NCBI RefSeq assembly: GCF_030915405.1
Contig: NZ_CP133262.1
Location: forward strand, 3,736,501-3,800,500
DNA from: Neobacillus nitrireducens
GTDB lineage: Bacteria; Bacillota; Bacilli; Bacillales; Cytobacillaceae
Direction of reading: 5' to 3'
DNA: 64,000 nt
This document shows positions 8,668-18,411 of this stretch, one piece after another. The translations under genes and the position numbers were made by a program. How positions within the stretch are numbered: position 1 is the stretch's first letter; each line of letters opens with the position of its first letter. Under the pieces are notes generated by a model. That model was not told the DNA's origin and ran no database searches. It saw only the letters and a list, made by a program, of their open reading frames with translations.

Positions 8668-9973
8668 TAAATATTTACATACCCTACAGACGATTAATCC
8701 GATCAAAATTAATGGAAAGGTCACCCAGGTCATCGGTCTTACCATTGAATCACAAGGTCCTGACGTCAAGATGGGCGAGGTTTGTCAAATCTATCCTGCT
8801 ACGAATGAGCCCCCATTAGAAGCAGAGGTGGTCGGCTTTAAAGGGAATCGAGTGCTGTTGATGCCATTAGGAGAAATTGTTTCGATTGGTCCAGGCTGTG
8901 AGGTGGTTGCCACGGGCAAACCGTTAACCGTTAAGGTGGGAATGGATCTACTTGGGAAGGTTTTAGATGGTTTAGGCAAACCAATGGATGAAAGCCCGCT
9001 CCCCTCTGGATTAGTTGAAGTAGTTACGAATAACAATCCACCTAATCCCTTAAAACGGCCAAGAATTCACCAGCCCTTGAATGTGGGGGTCCGCTCGATT
9101 GATGGGCTGTTAACAGTTGGCAGAGGCCAAAGGGTCGGAATATTCGCAGGGAGCGGTGTTGGAAAAAGCACGCTGCTAGGGATGATTGCGAGAAACACCA
9201 GTGCGGATGTTAACGTCATTGGCCTCATTGGAGAACGCGGCAGAGAAGTACTTGATTTTATCGAAAGAGATTTAGGAAAAGAAGGGTTGAAAAAGTCTGT
9301 CGTTGTCGTGGCCACTAGTGACCAGCCGGCCTTAGTTAGGATTAAAGGGGCGATTATCGCCACAACGATTGCAGAATTCTTCAGGGATCAAGGCTTGAGT
9401 GTCAATTTAATGATTGATTCCGTTACCCGTTACGCGATGGCGCAAAGAGAAATTGGCCTTGCGATCGGGGAACCGCCAACAACAAAGGGGTATACTCCTT
9501 CTGTTTTCGCGATGCTGCCAAAGCTGTTAGAAAGGGCAGGGACTGGGCCTAAGGGTGAAATTACCGCGTTTTATACGGTCTTAGTTGACGGCGATGATAT
9601 GAATGAACCAATCGCTGATACGGTAAGAGGAATCTTGGATGGACATATTGTATTAGATCGGAAATTAGCCCACCAAGGCCACTTTCCATCGATTAATATT
9701 CTAAATAGCGTAAGCCGCGTAATGAAAGATATTACGGCATTGGAACATATTCAGGCGGCGGAGAAAATCAAACAGTTCATGGCTGTCTATCAAGAAGCTG
9801 AGGACTTAATCAAAATTGGTGCTTATAAACAAGGGGCAAACCCAGAAATTGATTTATCCATTAAATATAAGGGCTGGATCGACACCTTCTTAAAACAAGG
9901 AGTCAATGAACCATCCCAACTAGAGCATTCCATTCAAACAATGATTGAACAATTTGGGGAGATGGTTAAATGA
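8645..9973 (+). CDS. fliI: Flagellum-specific export ATPase FliI
   Basis: FliI is the hexameric ATPase of the flagellar type III export apparatus. The roughly 442-residue protein has Walker A (AGSGVGKSTLLG), GERGREVLDFIERD, the Walker B region (LMIDSVTRYAMAQREIGLAIGEPPTTKGY) and DDMNEPIADTVRGILDGHI, all family hallmarks. The ATG at 8645 is preferred (AGGAT upstream); 8636 and 8654 are alternatives. The end overlaps fliJ by 4 bases. Confidence 0.97.
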   Translation: MKKMLEIDKYLHTLQTINPIKINGKVTQVIGLTIESQGPDVKMGEVCQIYPATNEPPLEAEVVGFKGNRVLLMPLGEIVSIGPGCEVVATGKPLTVKVGMDLLGKVLDGLGKPMDESPLPSGLVEVVTNNNPPNPLKRPRIHQPLNVGVRSIDGLLTVGRGQRVGIFAGSGVGKSTLLGMIARNTSADVNVIGLIGERGREVLDFIERDLGKEGLKKSVVVVATSDQPALVRIKGAIIATTIAEFFRDQGLSVNLMIDSVTRYAMAQREIGLAIGEPPTTKGYTPSVFAMLPKLLERAGTGPKGEITAFYTVLVDGDDMNEPIADTVRGILDGHIVLDRKLAHQGHFPSINILNSVSRVMKDITALEHIQAAEKIKQFMAVYQEAEDLIKIGAYKQGANPEIDLSIKYKGWIDTFLKQGVNEPSQLEHSIQTMIEQFGEMVK

Positions 9974-10413
9974 GTTTTCAATTTCGGTTTGAAAAAATCT
10001 TGACGATGAAAGAAAAAGAAACGGAGTCGGCATTTCATGAAATGAATGTCATTAAAACAATAAAAGAAACAGCCGAACATCAATTACTACAATTGCTTGA
10101 AAAAAAAGACAGCTATATACAAGACTACCAAACGATGATGCGAAATTCTCTTCGAGTGACAGACATCCAAGAAAAAGAGCAGTATATCCATTTCTTAAAT
10201 AAGCAAATTGATCGAGCTAGAAAAAAAGTGAACGAACTTACCCAAGAGTTTCATTTGAAAAATAATCTGTTATTGGCTAAAAACCAAGAAGAAAAGATTT
10301 GGAGTTCCTGGCGGGAAAAATCCTTAGAGGAATATACCGAAAAAATAAATAGAGAAGAACAAAATCAATTAGATGAAATGGCGGTGCTCCGCTATTTTCA
10401 CAAAAACTACTAA
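9970..10413 (+). CDS. fliJ: Flagellar export chaperone FliJ
   Basis: This 147-residue protein is an almost continuous charged coiled coil beginning FQFRFEKILTMKEKE, the typical FliJ opening. FliJ sits in the FliI hexamer and helps recycle export chaperones. It is coupled to fliI by an ATGA overlap. Confidence 0.93.
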   Translation: MSFQFRFEKILTMKEKETESAFHEMNVIKTIKETAEHQLLQLLEKKDSYIQDYQTMMRNSLRVTDIQEKEQYIHFLNKQIDRARKKVNELTQEFHLKNNLLLAKNQEEKIWSSWREKSLEEYTEKINREEQNQLDEMAVLRYFHKNY

Positions 10414-10446
10414 CAATCTGGCTAAAAAAGAGAGTGCGAACTAAAC

Positions 10447-10788
10447 ATGAATGATAAGCAGTCAAAAAGAATCCAAACGGTCCAATTTGCCCCGTTATCC
10501 GAGGGAGTTAAATCATCAAATTCTAGTAAAGAATTAAACTCCATTGAAGATGTGAATCTCCAATTAATTGTCGAACTAGGTAAAACGAATATGAAGGTCA
10601 GGGACATTCTGAAAATTAAACCCGGCGTGATTATATCCGTCGATAAATTAGCTGGGGAGCATGTGGATGTGGTCATTAACGAATCAGCTGTGGCCGAAGC
10701 GGAAGTGGTCGTCGTGGATGAAAAATTTGCGATTCGCATCACGGATATCGTTTCTAAGCAAGAACGCGAAGAAAGAATGAACGATTAG
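10447..10788 (+). CDS. fliN: Flagellar switch protein FliN, copy 2
   Basis: This is a second FliN-type protein of 113 residues. A short polar N-terminus leads into a SpoA domain (about 37-105: LQLIVELGKTNMKVRDILKIKPG, VVVDEKFAIRITDIV). It lacks the EELAALL-type peptide of copy 1. In the Bacillus subtilis operon this interval holds ylxF, fliK, flgD, flgE, fliL, fliM, fliY and cheY, and only this gene remains here. Two FliN copies plus the SpoA domain of FliM imply a switch ring with three different SpoA subunits. The division of labour is unknown. Confidence 0.9.
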   Translation: MNDKQSKRIQTVQFAPLSEGVKSSNSSKELNSIEDVNLQLIVELGKTNMKVRDILKIKPGVIISVDKLAGEHVDVVINESAVAEAEVVVVDEKFAIRITDIVSKQEREERMND

Positions 10789-10799
10789 AGGTGTGCAGA

Positions 10800-11396
10800 T
10801 TGAAGAATATCCATCTAAAGATCACCTTAGTTTTCGGTTTCCTTTTACTGTTTTCTTCGTTTTCACATCATCAAGCGGCCTATGCTAAGGAGGGCAATAC
10901 CGTTTATGATGCCTATCAAACGGGTAAAGGCCAAAAAAATACGGTTGCTACCCAGGGAACACCTTCAGCAGGGGAAAAGAATTCGCTTGTACCTGAAGTT
11001 CTGAAATTTATTTTTTCGTTTGCCGCAATTATCATTCTATTACTCTTGTGTTTAAAATTTCTGAAAGCCAAATCGAAGCAAATGACTTCGCAGGGCCCCA
11101 TGTATACGATGGGCGGCCATTCATTAGGTGGGAATCGCTCCCTGCAATTAATGATGATTGGCACAACACTGTATATCTTAGGAGTCGGCAATGATGTTCA
11201 ACTGCTTCGGACCATCGAACCCGGAGAAGAACAAGATTTGATTTTGCAATCACTTGTAGTAGAAGCAGAAAAAAAGCAACTACCTAAACTTTTTCCTTTT
11301 AAAAAGAAACAGACAGAGGATTGGGAACAAACCTTTCTGTCGCAAATGAACCAGGTTCATTCAACCAGTATTCCAATCAACAAGTTAAAAGACTAA
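10800..11396 (+). CDS. fliO: Flagellar biosynthesis protein FliO/FliZ
   Basis: The roughly 198-residue protein has an N-terminal signal-like hydrophobic segment, a periplasmic stretch and one strong transmembrane helix (IIILLLLCLKFL), then a cytoplasmic domain (GGNRSLQLMMIGTTLYILGVG, VQLLRTIEPGEE) typical of FliO. FliO assists FliP assembly in the export gate. The start is probably TTG 10800, after AGAGGTG; a GTG at 10791 is possible. Its place before fliP is canonical. Confidence 0.9.
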   Translation: MKNIHLKITLVFGFLLLFSSFSHHQAAYAKEGNTVYDAYQTGKGQKNTVATQGTPSAGEKNSLVPEVLKFIFSFAAIIILLLLCLKFLKAKSKQMTSQGPMYTMGGHSLGGNRSLQLMMIGTTLYILGVGNDVQLLRTIEPGEEQDLILQSLVVEAEKKQLPKLFPFKKKQTEDWEQTFLSQMNQVHSTSIPINKLKD

Positions 11397-11416
11397 CAAA
11401 GATGGCGGAGATTCAG

Positions 11417-12157
11417 TTGCTAAAAAAAATATGTATCCTATTACCTTTTCTTATGTTGAGCTTTTATGATGTTAGTTTTGCCGCCTTTGATGCGACCATA
11501 CCCGGTGTGAATTTGAGTAGTTCGGAGCCGGGAGGCGTGTCCACATCCATCAAAATCATGCTTCTCTTAACGATTCTTTCTGTGGCCCCGTCCATTCTGC
11601 TGCTGATGACTTCGTTTACGAGAATTGTGATTGTCTTATCGTTTGTGCGAACATCACTGGGCACACAGCAAATGCCGCCTAACCAGGTCATCATTGGTCT
11701 GTCGCTGTTCCTCACGATGTTTATTATGGGCCCCGTCTTTTCTGATATTAACAAAGAGGCCTATCAGCCGTTTATGGATGGGAAATTGACTCAGGAACAA
11801 GCACTTGATACGGCCGCAAAGCCAATCAAAGAATTTATGGCCAAGCACACAAGGGAAAAAGACTTAAACTTATTTCTCGATTATTCGAAGCAGAAAAAGC
11901 CAGAAACAATCGATGATATTCCCTTACATGTGTTAGTTCCAGCCTATTCGATCAGTGAGCTAAAAACGGCTTTTCAAATGGGATTTATGATTTTTCTCCC
12001 TTTTTTAATCATTGATATGATTGTGTCCAGCATTTTAATGGCCATGGGGATGATGATGCTGCCACCTGTTCTGATCAGTTTACCATTTAAAATATTGTTA
12101 TTCATTTTAGTAGATGGCTGGCATTTAATTGTTAAATCCTTACTTACCAGCTTTTAA
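11417..12157 (+). CDS. fliP: Flagellar export gate protein FliP
   Basis: FliP is a core subunit of the export gate. It shows the signatures SSEPGGVSTSIKIMLLLTILSVAPS, FTRIVIVLSFVRTSLGTQQMPPNQV and GLSLFLTMFIMGPV, with the C-terminal MGFMIFLPFLIIDMIVSSILMAMGMMMLPP. I choose TTG 11417, preceded by GGCGGAG; an ATG at 11402 would add 5 residues. The N-terminus is a cleavable-type signal sequence, as in other FliP proteins. Confidence 0.95.
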   Translation: MLKKICILLPFLMLSFYDVSFAAFDATIPGVNLSSSEPGGVSTSIKIMLLLTILSVAPSILLLMTSFTRIVIVLSFVRTSLGTQQMPPNQVIIGLSLFLTMFIMGPVFSDINKEAYQPFMDGKLTQEQALDTAAKPIKEFMAKHTREKDLNLFLDYSKQKKPETIDDIPLHVLVPAYSISELKTAFQMGFMIFLPFLIIDMIVSSILMAMGMMMLPPVLISLPFKILLFILVDGWHLIVKSLLTSF

Positions 12158-12174
12158 ATAAGAGAGGTACGATC

Positions 12175-12444
12175 ATGACACCGGAAATGGTTATTGAAAT
12201 TTCGAAGCAAAGTGTTTATGTCACAGGTCTTGTCGCTGCGCCTATTTTAATACTTGCTTTAGCAGTGGGTTTAATTATTAGTATTTTTCAAGCGGTTACC
12301 CAAATCCAAGAGCAAACACTCGTGTTTGTTCCAAAAATGATTGCCGTTTTTATTGGTTTATTGGTTTTTGGACCGTGGATGTTAAGGCAGTTATTAAACT
12401 TTACGGAACAAATCTTTGGCAATCTGTCACAGTTTGTAGGGTAA
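12175..12444 (+). CDS. fliQ: Flagellar export gate protein FliQ
   Basis: The protein is 89 residues with two transmembrane helices and the FliQ motif ISIFQAVTQIQEQTLVFVPKM. It lies between fliP and fliR in the canonical order, with an AGAGAGG site. Confidence 0.97.
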   Translation: MTPEMVIEISKQSVYVTGLVAAPILILALAVGLIISIFQAVTQIQEQTLVFVPKMIAVFIGLLVFGPWMLRQLLNFTEQIFGNLSQFVG

Positions 12445-12453
12445 CTTACAGTG

Positions 12454-13233
12454 ATGGACTGGTTAAATGAATTACCTGTTTTTCTACTTATCATGGTTCG
12501 GATGGCTTGTTTTTTTATGACGGTTCCGATTTTTATGTCGAGATCCATTCCAGCATCTTTTAAAATTGGACTCTCTTTTTTCTTGGCGGTTATTGTCACC
12601 ATTTCAACCGAGCAAGCTGAGATTCACGCCTTTTCAGCAGGATTCATCCTCCTCATTATGAAGGAAGCAATGATCGGATTAGGTCTCGGCTTCATTGCCT
12701 CTATTCTTTTTTATGCGATTCAATTAGCCGGAACCTTGATTGATCTTCAAAGTGGTTTTGCGATGGGAGCAGTGTTCGACCCTCAGGCTGGAACAAACGC
12801 CAATTTATCGGGAAGGTTTAAAAACGCCTTGGCGACACTGTTTCTATTATCGCTCGATGGTCACCATTTAATCATCCAAGGTGTACTTGAAAGCTATCAA
12901 TGGATTCCGGTGGATGCGCTGGTGCCTGCCTTAATCGATGGCAGCATCTCAACGTTCTTACTAGAAACGTTTAAAAGCTCGTTTGAAATAGCGTTTTTAC
13001 TGGCATCACCGATTGTGTTTACGTTATTTTTGGTTGATTTAGTGCTTGGCATCATTGGAAAAACATCACCGCAAATCAATCTGATGGTCGTCGGCTTTTC
13101 AGTGAAAATTGGTGTCTATTATCTTGTTTTATTATTAGCGCTACCAGGCTTTTTCCTGTTGCTTCATCGTTTGTTTGCACAGATGTTTGAAGCTGTCGGT
13201 CATATGATTCAAATTATGGGAGCATCTATATGA
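12454..13233 (+). CDS. fliR: Flagellar export gate protein FliR
   Basis: The roughly 259-residue membrane protein has about six helices and the FliR motifs ALTLFL-like segment LATLFLLSLDGHHLIIQ and IGKTSPQINLMVVGFSVKIG. It ends with an ATGA overlap onto flhB. GTG 12451 and ATG 12454 are adjacent possible starts. Confidence 0.95.
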   Translation: MDWLNELPVFLLIMVRMACFFMTVPIFMSRSIPASFKIGLSFFLAVIVTISTEQAEIHAFSAGFILLIMKEAMIGLGLGFIASILFYAIQLAGTLIDLQSGFAMGAVFDPQAGTNANLSGRFKNALATLFLLSLDGHHLIIQGVLESYQWIPVDALVPALIDGSISTFLLETFKSSFEIAFLLASPIVFTLFLVDLVLGIIGKTSPQINLMVVGFSVKIGVYYLVLLLALPGFFLLLHRLFAQMFEAVGHMIQIMGASI

Positions 13234-14333
13234 GGGGAAACAGTGACAGCCGCTTTTTACTAACATTAGATTTACAATTTTTCGCGGAGGAAAAAACAGA
13301 AAAAGCGACGCCGCAGAAGAGAAGGGAATCGAGAAGAAAAGGCCAAGTAGCCAAGAGTGCTGAGGTAGCTTCATCCTTGATGCTAGTGTCATTTTTTCTA
13401 TTCTTGCTCTATTATGGCAAATACTTTGCGACGAACATTCTAGTTTTGTTTCAAAATATTTTTTCTTCCTATTTATTACTAGATTTATCTGCAGCGAGTA
13501 CACATAAGCTGTTCGTCGATTTATCGCTGCTTACTATAAAAATTGTCTTGCCGATTTTAGCCATGTTGTTTGTTGTTGGCTTATTGTCAAATTACCTGCA
13601 GTTTGGTTTTTTATTGACCACGGAAAATTTAAAATTTGATTTTAAAAAAATTAATCCGCTTGAAGGGGCGAAACGGATTTTATCGGCCCGGTCGCTTGTG
13701 GACTTACTTAAAAATATTTTGAAGATTGTCCTCATTGGCGGGATGGCCTATTTTTTACTTAAAAAGGAAATAGGAACCTTTTTGCACCTTTCCCAAATGG
13801 GGATTAGGCAAATTATTGATTACCTTTTTACGATTATCATTAAAGTCGGAGTGTTTACCTCAGGCGTATATGTGGTTTTAGGAGCAGCTGATTTTCTTTA
13901 TCAAAAATATGACCATGAGAAGAAAATGAAGATGTCATTAAAGGAAATAAAAGATGAACATAAAAAAAGTGAAGGTGATCCCTTGGTCAAGGGGAAAATC
14001 AAGGAATTGCAACGAGCGATGTCGTTAAACCGAATGATGTCGGATGTGCCAAAGGCAGATGTTATCATCACGAACCCCACCCACTATGCGATTGCGATTA
14101 TGTATGATGCCAATGATACAAGGGCACCAGTGGTGATCGCAAAGGGTGTTGACTTTATGGCGCAAAAAATAAAAGAAATTGGAAAAGAAAATGGGATTAT
14201 TTTATCTGAAAATAGGCCGTTAGCCCGGGCCTTGTATGCAAATGTGGAGATTGGTCAGGAGATTCCCGAGGAATTGTTTAAAGCAGTCGCTGAAATCCTC
14301 GCCTATGTTTATCGTTTAAAAGGAAAGTTCTAA
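13230..14333 (+). CDS. flhB: Flagellar export switch protein FlhB
   Basis: FlhB controls the switch from rod/hook to filament export. The 367-residue protein has LQFFAEEKTEKATPQKRRESRRKGQVAKS at the N-terminus, four transmembrane helices, and a cytoplasmic domain with the autocleavage motif NPTH (in ADVIITNPTHYAIA), then VVIAKGVDFMAQKIKEI and ENRPLARALY. The cleavage motif is intact. Confidence 0.97.
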   Translation: MRGNSDSRFLLTLDLQFFAEEKTEKATPQKRRESRRKGQVAKSAEVASSLMLVSFFLFLLYYGKYFATNILVLFQNIFSSYLLLDLSAASTHKLFVDLSLLTIKIVLPILAMLFVVGLLSNYLQFGFLLTTENLKFDFKKINPLEGAKRILSARSLVDLLKNILKIVLIGGMAYFLLKKEIGTFLHLSQMGIRQIIDYLFTIIIKVGVFTSGVYVVLGAADFLYQKYDHEKKMKMSLKEIKDEHKKSEGDPLVKGKIKELQRAMSLNRMMSDVPKADVIITNPTHYAIAIMYDANDTRAPVVIAKGVDFMAQKIKEIGKENGIILSENRPLARALYANVEIGQEIPEELFKAVAEILAYVYRLKGKF

Positions 14334-14358
14334 GTCGTTCAGAGAATAAGGTGGAAAA

Positions 14359-16410
14359 ATGAAGTTTAAAGAAATTTTCGTATTACTTGCTGTGTTACTC
14401 ATCGTTGTCATGATGGTCATCCCATTGCCTACGATACTAATAGATATCTTGCTGATCATTAATATCTCTCTATCTATCACGATTTTACTAGTTGGAATGA
14501 ATACAAAGGAACCCTTAGATTTCTCGATTTTTCCGTCTTTGCTACTGTTAACGACACTATTTCGGTTAGCGTTAAATGTCTCAACCACTCGTTCCATCCT
14601 TTCGCATGGGAATGCCGGCCATGTGGTAGCAACTTTTGGAGAGTTCGTGATTGGTGGAAATCCGGTCATTGGATTTATCATTTTTTTAATCCTCGTTATT
14701 ATTCAATTCCTTGTGATTACGAAGGGTTCAGAGCGGGTAGCCGAAGTGGCTGCAAGGTTCACCCTAGATGCAATGCCAGGTAAACAAATGAGTATCGACG
14801 CCGATTTAAATGCAGGGATGATTAGTGAAAAAGACGCTCGTGCGCGCCGGGAAAAAGTAGGGCATGAAGCTGATTTCTACGGGGCGATGGACGGGGCAAG
14901 CAAGTTCGTTAAAGGGGACGCGATTGCTGGAATCATCATTTTATTTATTAATGTCATCGGTGGTTTCGTCATTGGGATGACCATGATGGGGATGGATTTT
15001 GCTGAGGCCGCGAGTACCTTTACGTTATTATCAGTTGGAGATGGTCTTGTTAGTCAAATCCCAGCACTGTTAATTTCAACAGCAACGGGGATCATCGTTA
15101 CACGAGCAGCCTCTGATGGCAGCCTAGGTGATGACTTAACCCAGCAATTATTTGCCTATCCGAAGTTGATTTATGTGGTTGCTGGCTGTATTGCTTTATT
15201 TGGTTTGGTTACGCCGATTGGAATTCTGTTAACATGGAGTATTGCTGGTCTGTTAATTTTTTCCGCCTATAAAATGCAAAAAGCAAAAGATAAAGAAGCC
15301 GAAGAATTGGAAGAAATGCCAGAACTGCCAATCGAAGAAGAAAATAGTCCGGAGAATGTGCTGAACCTGCTGCAAGTGGATTCATTGGAATTTGAATTTG
15401 GGTTAGGTTTGATTCCATTAGCGGATGCCACACAAGGCGGCGATATTTTAGACCGGGTCATCGCGATTCGAAAACAAATCGCTTTAGAGTTAGGATTAGT
15501 GATTCCAATCATCAGGATTCGCGATAATGTCAATTTAGAATCAAATGAGTACATGATTAAGTTAAAAGGCAACGAGATCGCCCAAGGGGAAATCTTCCTT
15601 AATCACTATTTGATGCTCGCACCGGATGATGAAGATCACGGTATCATCGGGATTGAAACGGTCGAGCCAACCTTTGGCCTACCGGCTTTATGGATCAATG
15701 ATGAGATGAAACGGAAAGCAGAGATCTATGGCTATACCGTGGTGGATGCTACGTCCGTCATCACCACCCATCTAGCTGAGACGATCAAACGGTATGCGCA
15801 CGAGATTTTAGGTAGAGAAGAAACGAAGCAACTGATTGACAAGGTGAAAGAAACATATCCCTCCATTGTGGAAGAGCTTGTTCCATCCTTGTTATCGATA
15901 GGTCAGATTCAAAAAGTATTACAAAAGCTGTTGAAAGAAAAAGTCTCGATTCGCAATTTGCCTGTCATCCTTGAAACCCTTGCTGATTGGGCTGTTTTTA
16001 CGAAAAATCCAGATTATTTGACCGAGTATGTGAGGCAGAGTCTATCAAGACAAATTACCCAAAAGTTGACTGTGGGTAAAATGATTCAAGTGATTACCGT
16101 AAATGCCCAAGTTGAAAAGATGATTAGCGAAAATCTTCAAGAAACAGAGCAAGGGATTTATCTAACGCTAGATCCGCAATCGATTCAGCAATTGGTCCTA
16201 TCTTTAAATGAGACAATCCAACAGGTTGTGAAGGTGGGAATTCAGCCGATTATCATGACATCGCCAACGATTCGGATGTATGTCAAGCAAATTGTGGAAC
16301 GTATTAATGAGGATATCCCTGTGATTTCATTTAACGAATTGGAATCAGATGTGGAAGTTCAAAATATTGGTGTCGTTCATTTTCAAGATGTTGGAGTGGT
16401 TACCGCATGA
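14359..16410 (+). CDS. flhA: Flagellar export gate protein FlhA
   Basis: FlhA is the large export-gate subunit that docks chaperone-substrate complexes. The 683-residue protein has eight N-terminal membrane helices with the FHIPEP-region motifs (LLTTLFRLALNVSTTRSIL, ARFTLDAMPGKQMSIDADLNAG, ARAASDGSLG-type segment) and a cytoplasmic domain from about residue 320. It overlaps flhF by 4 bases. Confidence 0.97.
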   Translation: MKFKEIFVLLAVLLIVVMMVIPLPTILIDILLIINISLSITILLVGMNTKEPLDFSIFPSLLLLTTLFRLALNVSTTRSILSHGNAGHVVATFGEFVIGGNPVIGFIIFLILVIIQFLVITKGSERVAEVAARFTLDAMPGKQMSIDADLNAGMISEKDARARREKVGHEADFYGAMDGASKFVKGDAIAGIIILFINVIGGFVIGMTMMGMDFAEAASTFTLLSVGDGLVSQIPALLISTATGIIVTRAASDGSLGDDLTQQLFAYPKLIYVVAGCIALFGLVTPIGILLTWSIAGLLIFSAYKMQKAKDKEAEELEEMPELPIEEENSPENVLNLLQVDSLEFEFGLGLIPLADATQGGDILDRVIAIRKQIALELGLVIPIIRIRDNVNLESNEYMIKLKGNEIAQGEIFLNHYLMLAPDDEDHGIIGIETVEPTFGLPALWINDEMKRKAEIYGYTVVDATSVITTHLAETIKRYAHEILGREETKQLIDKVKETYPSIVEELVPSLLSIGQIQKVLQKLLKEKVSIRNLPVILETLADWAVFTKNPDYLTEYVRQSLSRQITQKLTVGKMIQVITVNAQVEKMISENLQETEQGIYLTLDPQSIQQLVLSLNETIQQVVKVGIQPIIMTSPTIRMYVKQIVERINEDIPVISFNELESDVEVQNIGVVHFQDVGVVTA

Positions 16411-17552
16411 AGATTAAAAGATATATCGTAAAGTCACTACCACAGGCCGTGCAGCAGATACGGTTAGAGTTAGGAGAAAATGCCGTCATTCTTAATACGA
16501 AGGAAATGAAAACAGGAGGTTTTCTTGGCCTGTTTCAAAGGAAACAGCTAGAAGTAATCGCTGCCTCGGAGGAGTCTGATCAGAAGCGTGAGCCATCTGG
16601 GCCTATACAGACCAATAAGGAACAAGTTGATACAGAAGTTCTTAACAGGTTAAATCAGATGGAAAAGCTGCTTGGACAATTTGTCACCAATCAAAATCAA
16701 TCACAGGATCAAACTTCACGAGGATTAGCAAAATGGATGAAACGGTTAGAGGATCAGGAAGTTGATGCTGAAGTTATACAGTTTATTGCCAAAAGAATTA
16801 CGTCTCTCCACCCTTTATTGGAGCAGAAAACCGAAAGGGAAATTGGGAATATTGTCATCAGCACCTTAACAAAGTTATTTCAGGAGTGCGTTGCACCAGA
16901 AGGTTTGGATTCAAATGTTAACATGATTACTTTAATTGGACCGACGGGTGTGGGTAAAACGACAACCATTGCTAAACTTGCTTCAAGACAAGTGTTAAAT
17001 CAGCGGAAAAAGGTCGGCTTTTTAACGGCAGATACCTTCCGAATCGCTGCGATTGAGCAGCTAAAGACCTATGCCACCATTTTGAATATCCCGATTGAAG
17101 TTGTCGAGAGTTCAGATCAGCTAAAACAATCACTGGTTAACTTAAAGAATTGCCAAATGATTTTCATGGACAGTGCAGGAAGAAATTACCTAGAAGAGCA
17201 ATATATCGAAGAAATAAATGAATTACTCACACAACAATTAAAGCAAGAGAATCACTTGGTCCTTAGTATGACTGCCAGGTGGAAGGATATGAAACAGATT
17301 GTAGAAAAAATGAAATCGGTGCAAATTGATCGAGTCATCCTCACAAAGTGGGATGAAAGCACTTGTTATGGAGCTGCATTAAATTTAGTTTATCATTACC
17401 CGTACCCATTATCTTTTCTTAGTTTGGGACAAGGTGTTCCAGAAGACATTATGCTAGCAGACCCAGAATATATGGCTAAAAAGATTGTGGGAGTCGATGA
17501 AGATGAAGCAGGATCAAGCACACAGACTGAGAGAATTGCATCAGCGTATTAA
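16407..17552 (+). CDS. flhF: Flagellar SRP-type GTPase FlhF
   Basis: FlhF is an SRP-family GTPase that places and numbers flagella together with FlhG. The 381-residue protein has the basic N-terminal domain (IKRYIVKSLPQAVQQIRLELG, AVILNTKEMKTGGFLGLF) and an NG domain with GPTGVGKTTTIAKLA, TADTFRIAAIEQLKTYA, DSAGR and TKWDEST. The last motif replaces the usual TKLDE leucine with tryptophan. It overlaps flhG by about 50 bases. Confidence 0.96.
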   Translation: MKIKRYIVKSLPQAVQQIRLELGENAVILNTKEMKTGGFLGLFQRKQLEVIAASEESDQKREPSGPIQTNKEQVDTEVLNRLNQMEKLLGQFVTNQNQSQDQTSRGLAKWMKRLEDQEVDAEVIQFIAKRITSLHPLLEQKTEREIGNIVISTLTKLFQECVAPEGLDSNVNMITLIGPTGVGKTTTIAKLASRQVLNQRKKVGFLTADTFRIAAIEQLKTYATILNIPIEVVESSDQLKQSLVNLKNCQMIFMDSAGRNYLEEQYIEEINELLTQQLKQENHLVLSMTARWKDMKQIVEKMKSVQIDRVILTKWDESTCYGAALNLVYHYPYPLSFLSLGQGVPEDIMLADPEYMAKKIVGVDEDEAGSSTQTERIASAY

Positions 17553-18375
17553 TAATATGAAACAGGGAAGGGAAACCAAAGTTGTATCAATCACAAGTGG
17601 TAAAGGTGGAGTTGGCAAGTCCAATTTTGCGATAAACTTTGCCTTAGCACTGGTTGAAGCAGGACAAAAAGTGGTCCTTATCGACTTAGATATTGGGATG
17701 GCCAACCTTGAAATCCTTTTAGGAATGAATGTTAAGGACCATCTGATAGATATGGTAAGGCATAAAAAAAATATTTGGGACGTCCTTGAAAAAGGGCCCA
17801 ATGGCTTAGAACTGATTTCCGGCGGGAGCGGCTTTGAGGAAATTTTGGATTTAAGTGAACACGATACTAATTATTTATTTACTGAACTAGGAAGACTGGA
17901 CGGGTATGCGGATATCATTTTATTTGACACAGGGGCAGGCCTTTCGAAGGAATCGCAGCGTTGCCATTTAGCGGCAGATGAAATTATTCTTGTTACAACT
18001 CCTGAACCCACAGCGATCACAGATGCCTATTCCGTCGTTAAAATTTTAAATCATCAAGATTCGAACCTTCAAGTTCGGTTAGTGGTAAACCGTGTCCAAA
18101 ACTCACAAGATGGGATTGCGATTGCTAATCGGGTGCGCCTGGTGACGAAACAGTTTTTAGCAAAAGAGATCGATGTTCTGGGATTTCTGCCGAATGATTC
18201 GATCGTGTTTCAATCGGTGCTAGAACAGTCCCCTTTTTACCTAAAATATCCTAAGTCTCAACCGGCTAAATGGATGAAGGATATGGTGAATATCTATTTG
18301 AATATGGATAATCGCACGAATATTACCGGGGTAAAGGGTTTTATCAACAAGCTTTCTCAATTGGTTAAAAAATAA
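17503..18375 (+). CDS. flhG: Flagellar number regulator FlhG (MinD-like ATPase)
   Basis: FlhG (YlxH) is a ParA/MinD-type ATPase partner of FlhF. The protein has the deviant Walker A SGKGGVGKSNFAINFA, DLDIGMANLEILLGMN, and DTGAGLSKES. Its N-terminus, MKQDQAHRLREL, matches the conserved FlhF-activating DQAxxLR helix, which decides the start at ATG 17503 inside the end of flhF. Methionines at 17485 and 17497 are less likely starts. Confidence 0.93.
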   Translation: MKQDQAHRLRELHQRINNMKQGRETKVVSITSGKGGVGKSNFAINFALALVEAGQKVVLIDLDIGMANLEILLGMNVKDHLIDMVRHKKNIWDVLEKGPNGLELISGGSGFEEILDLSEHDTNYLFTELGRLDGYADIILFDTGAGLSKESQRCHLAADEIILVTTPEPTAITDAYSVVKILNHQDSNLQVRLVVNRVQNSQDGIAIANRVRLVTKQFLAKEIDVLGFLPNDSIVFQSVLEQSPFYLKYPKSQPAKWMKDMVNIYLNMDNRTNITGVKGFINKLSQLVKK

Positions 18376-18411
18376 CTTAAGATATCGTATCAAACTGGAG
18401 GAGGGGTACTT

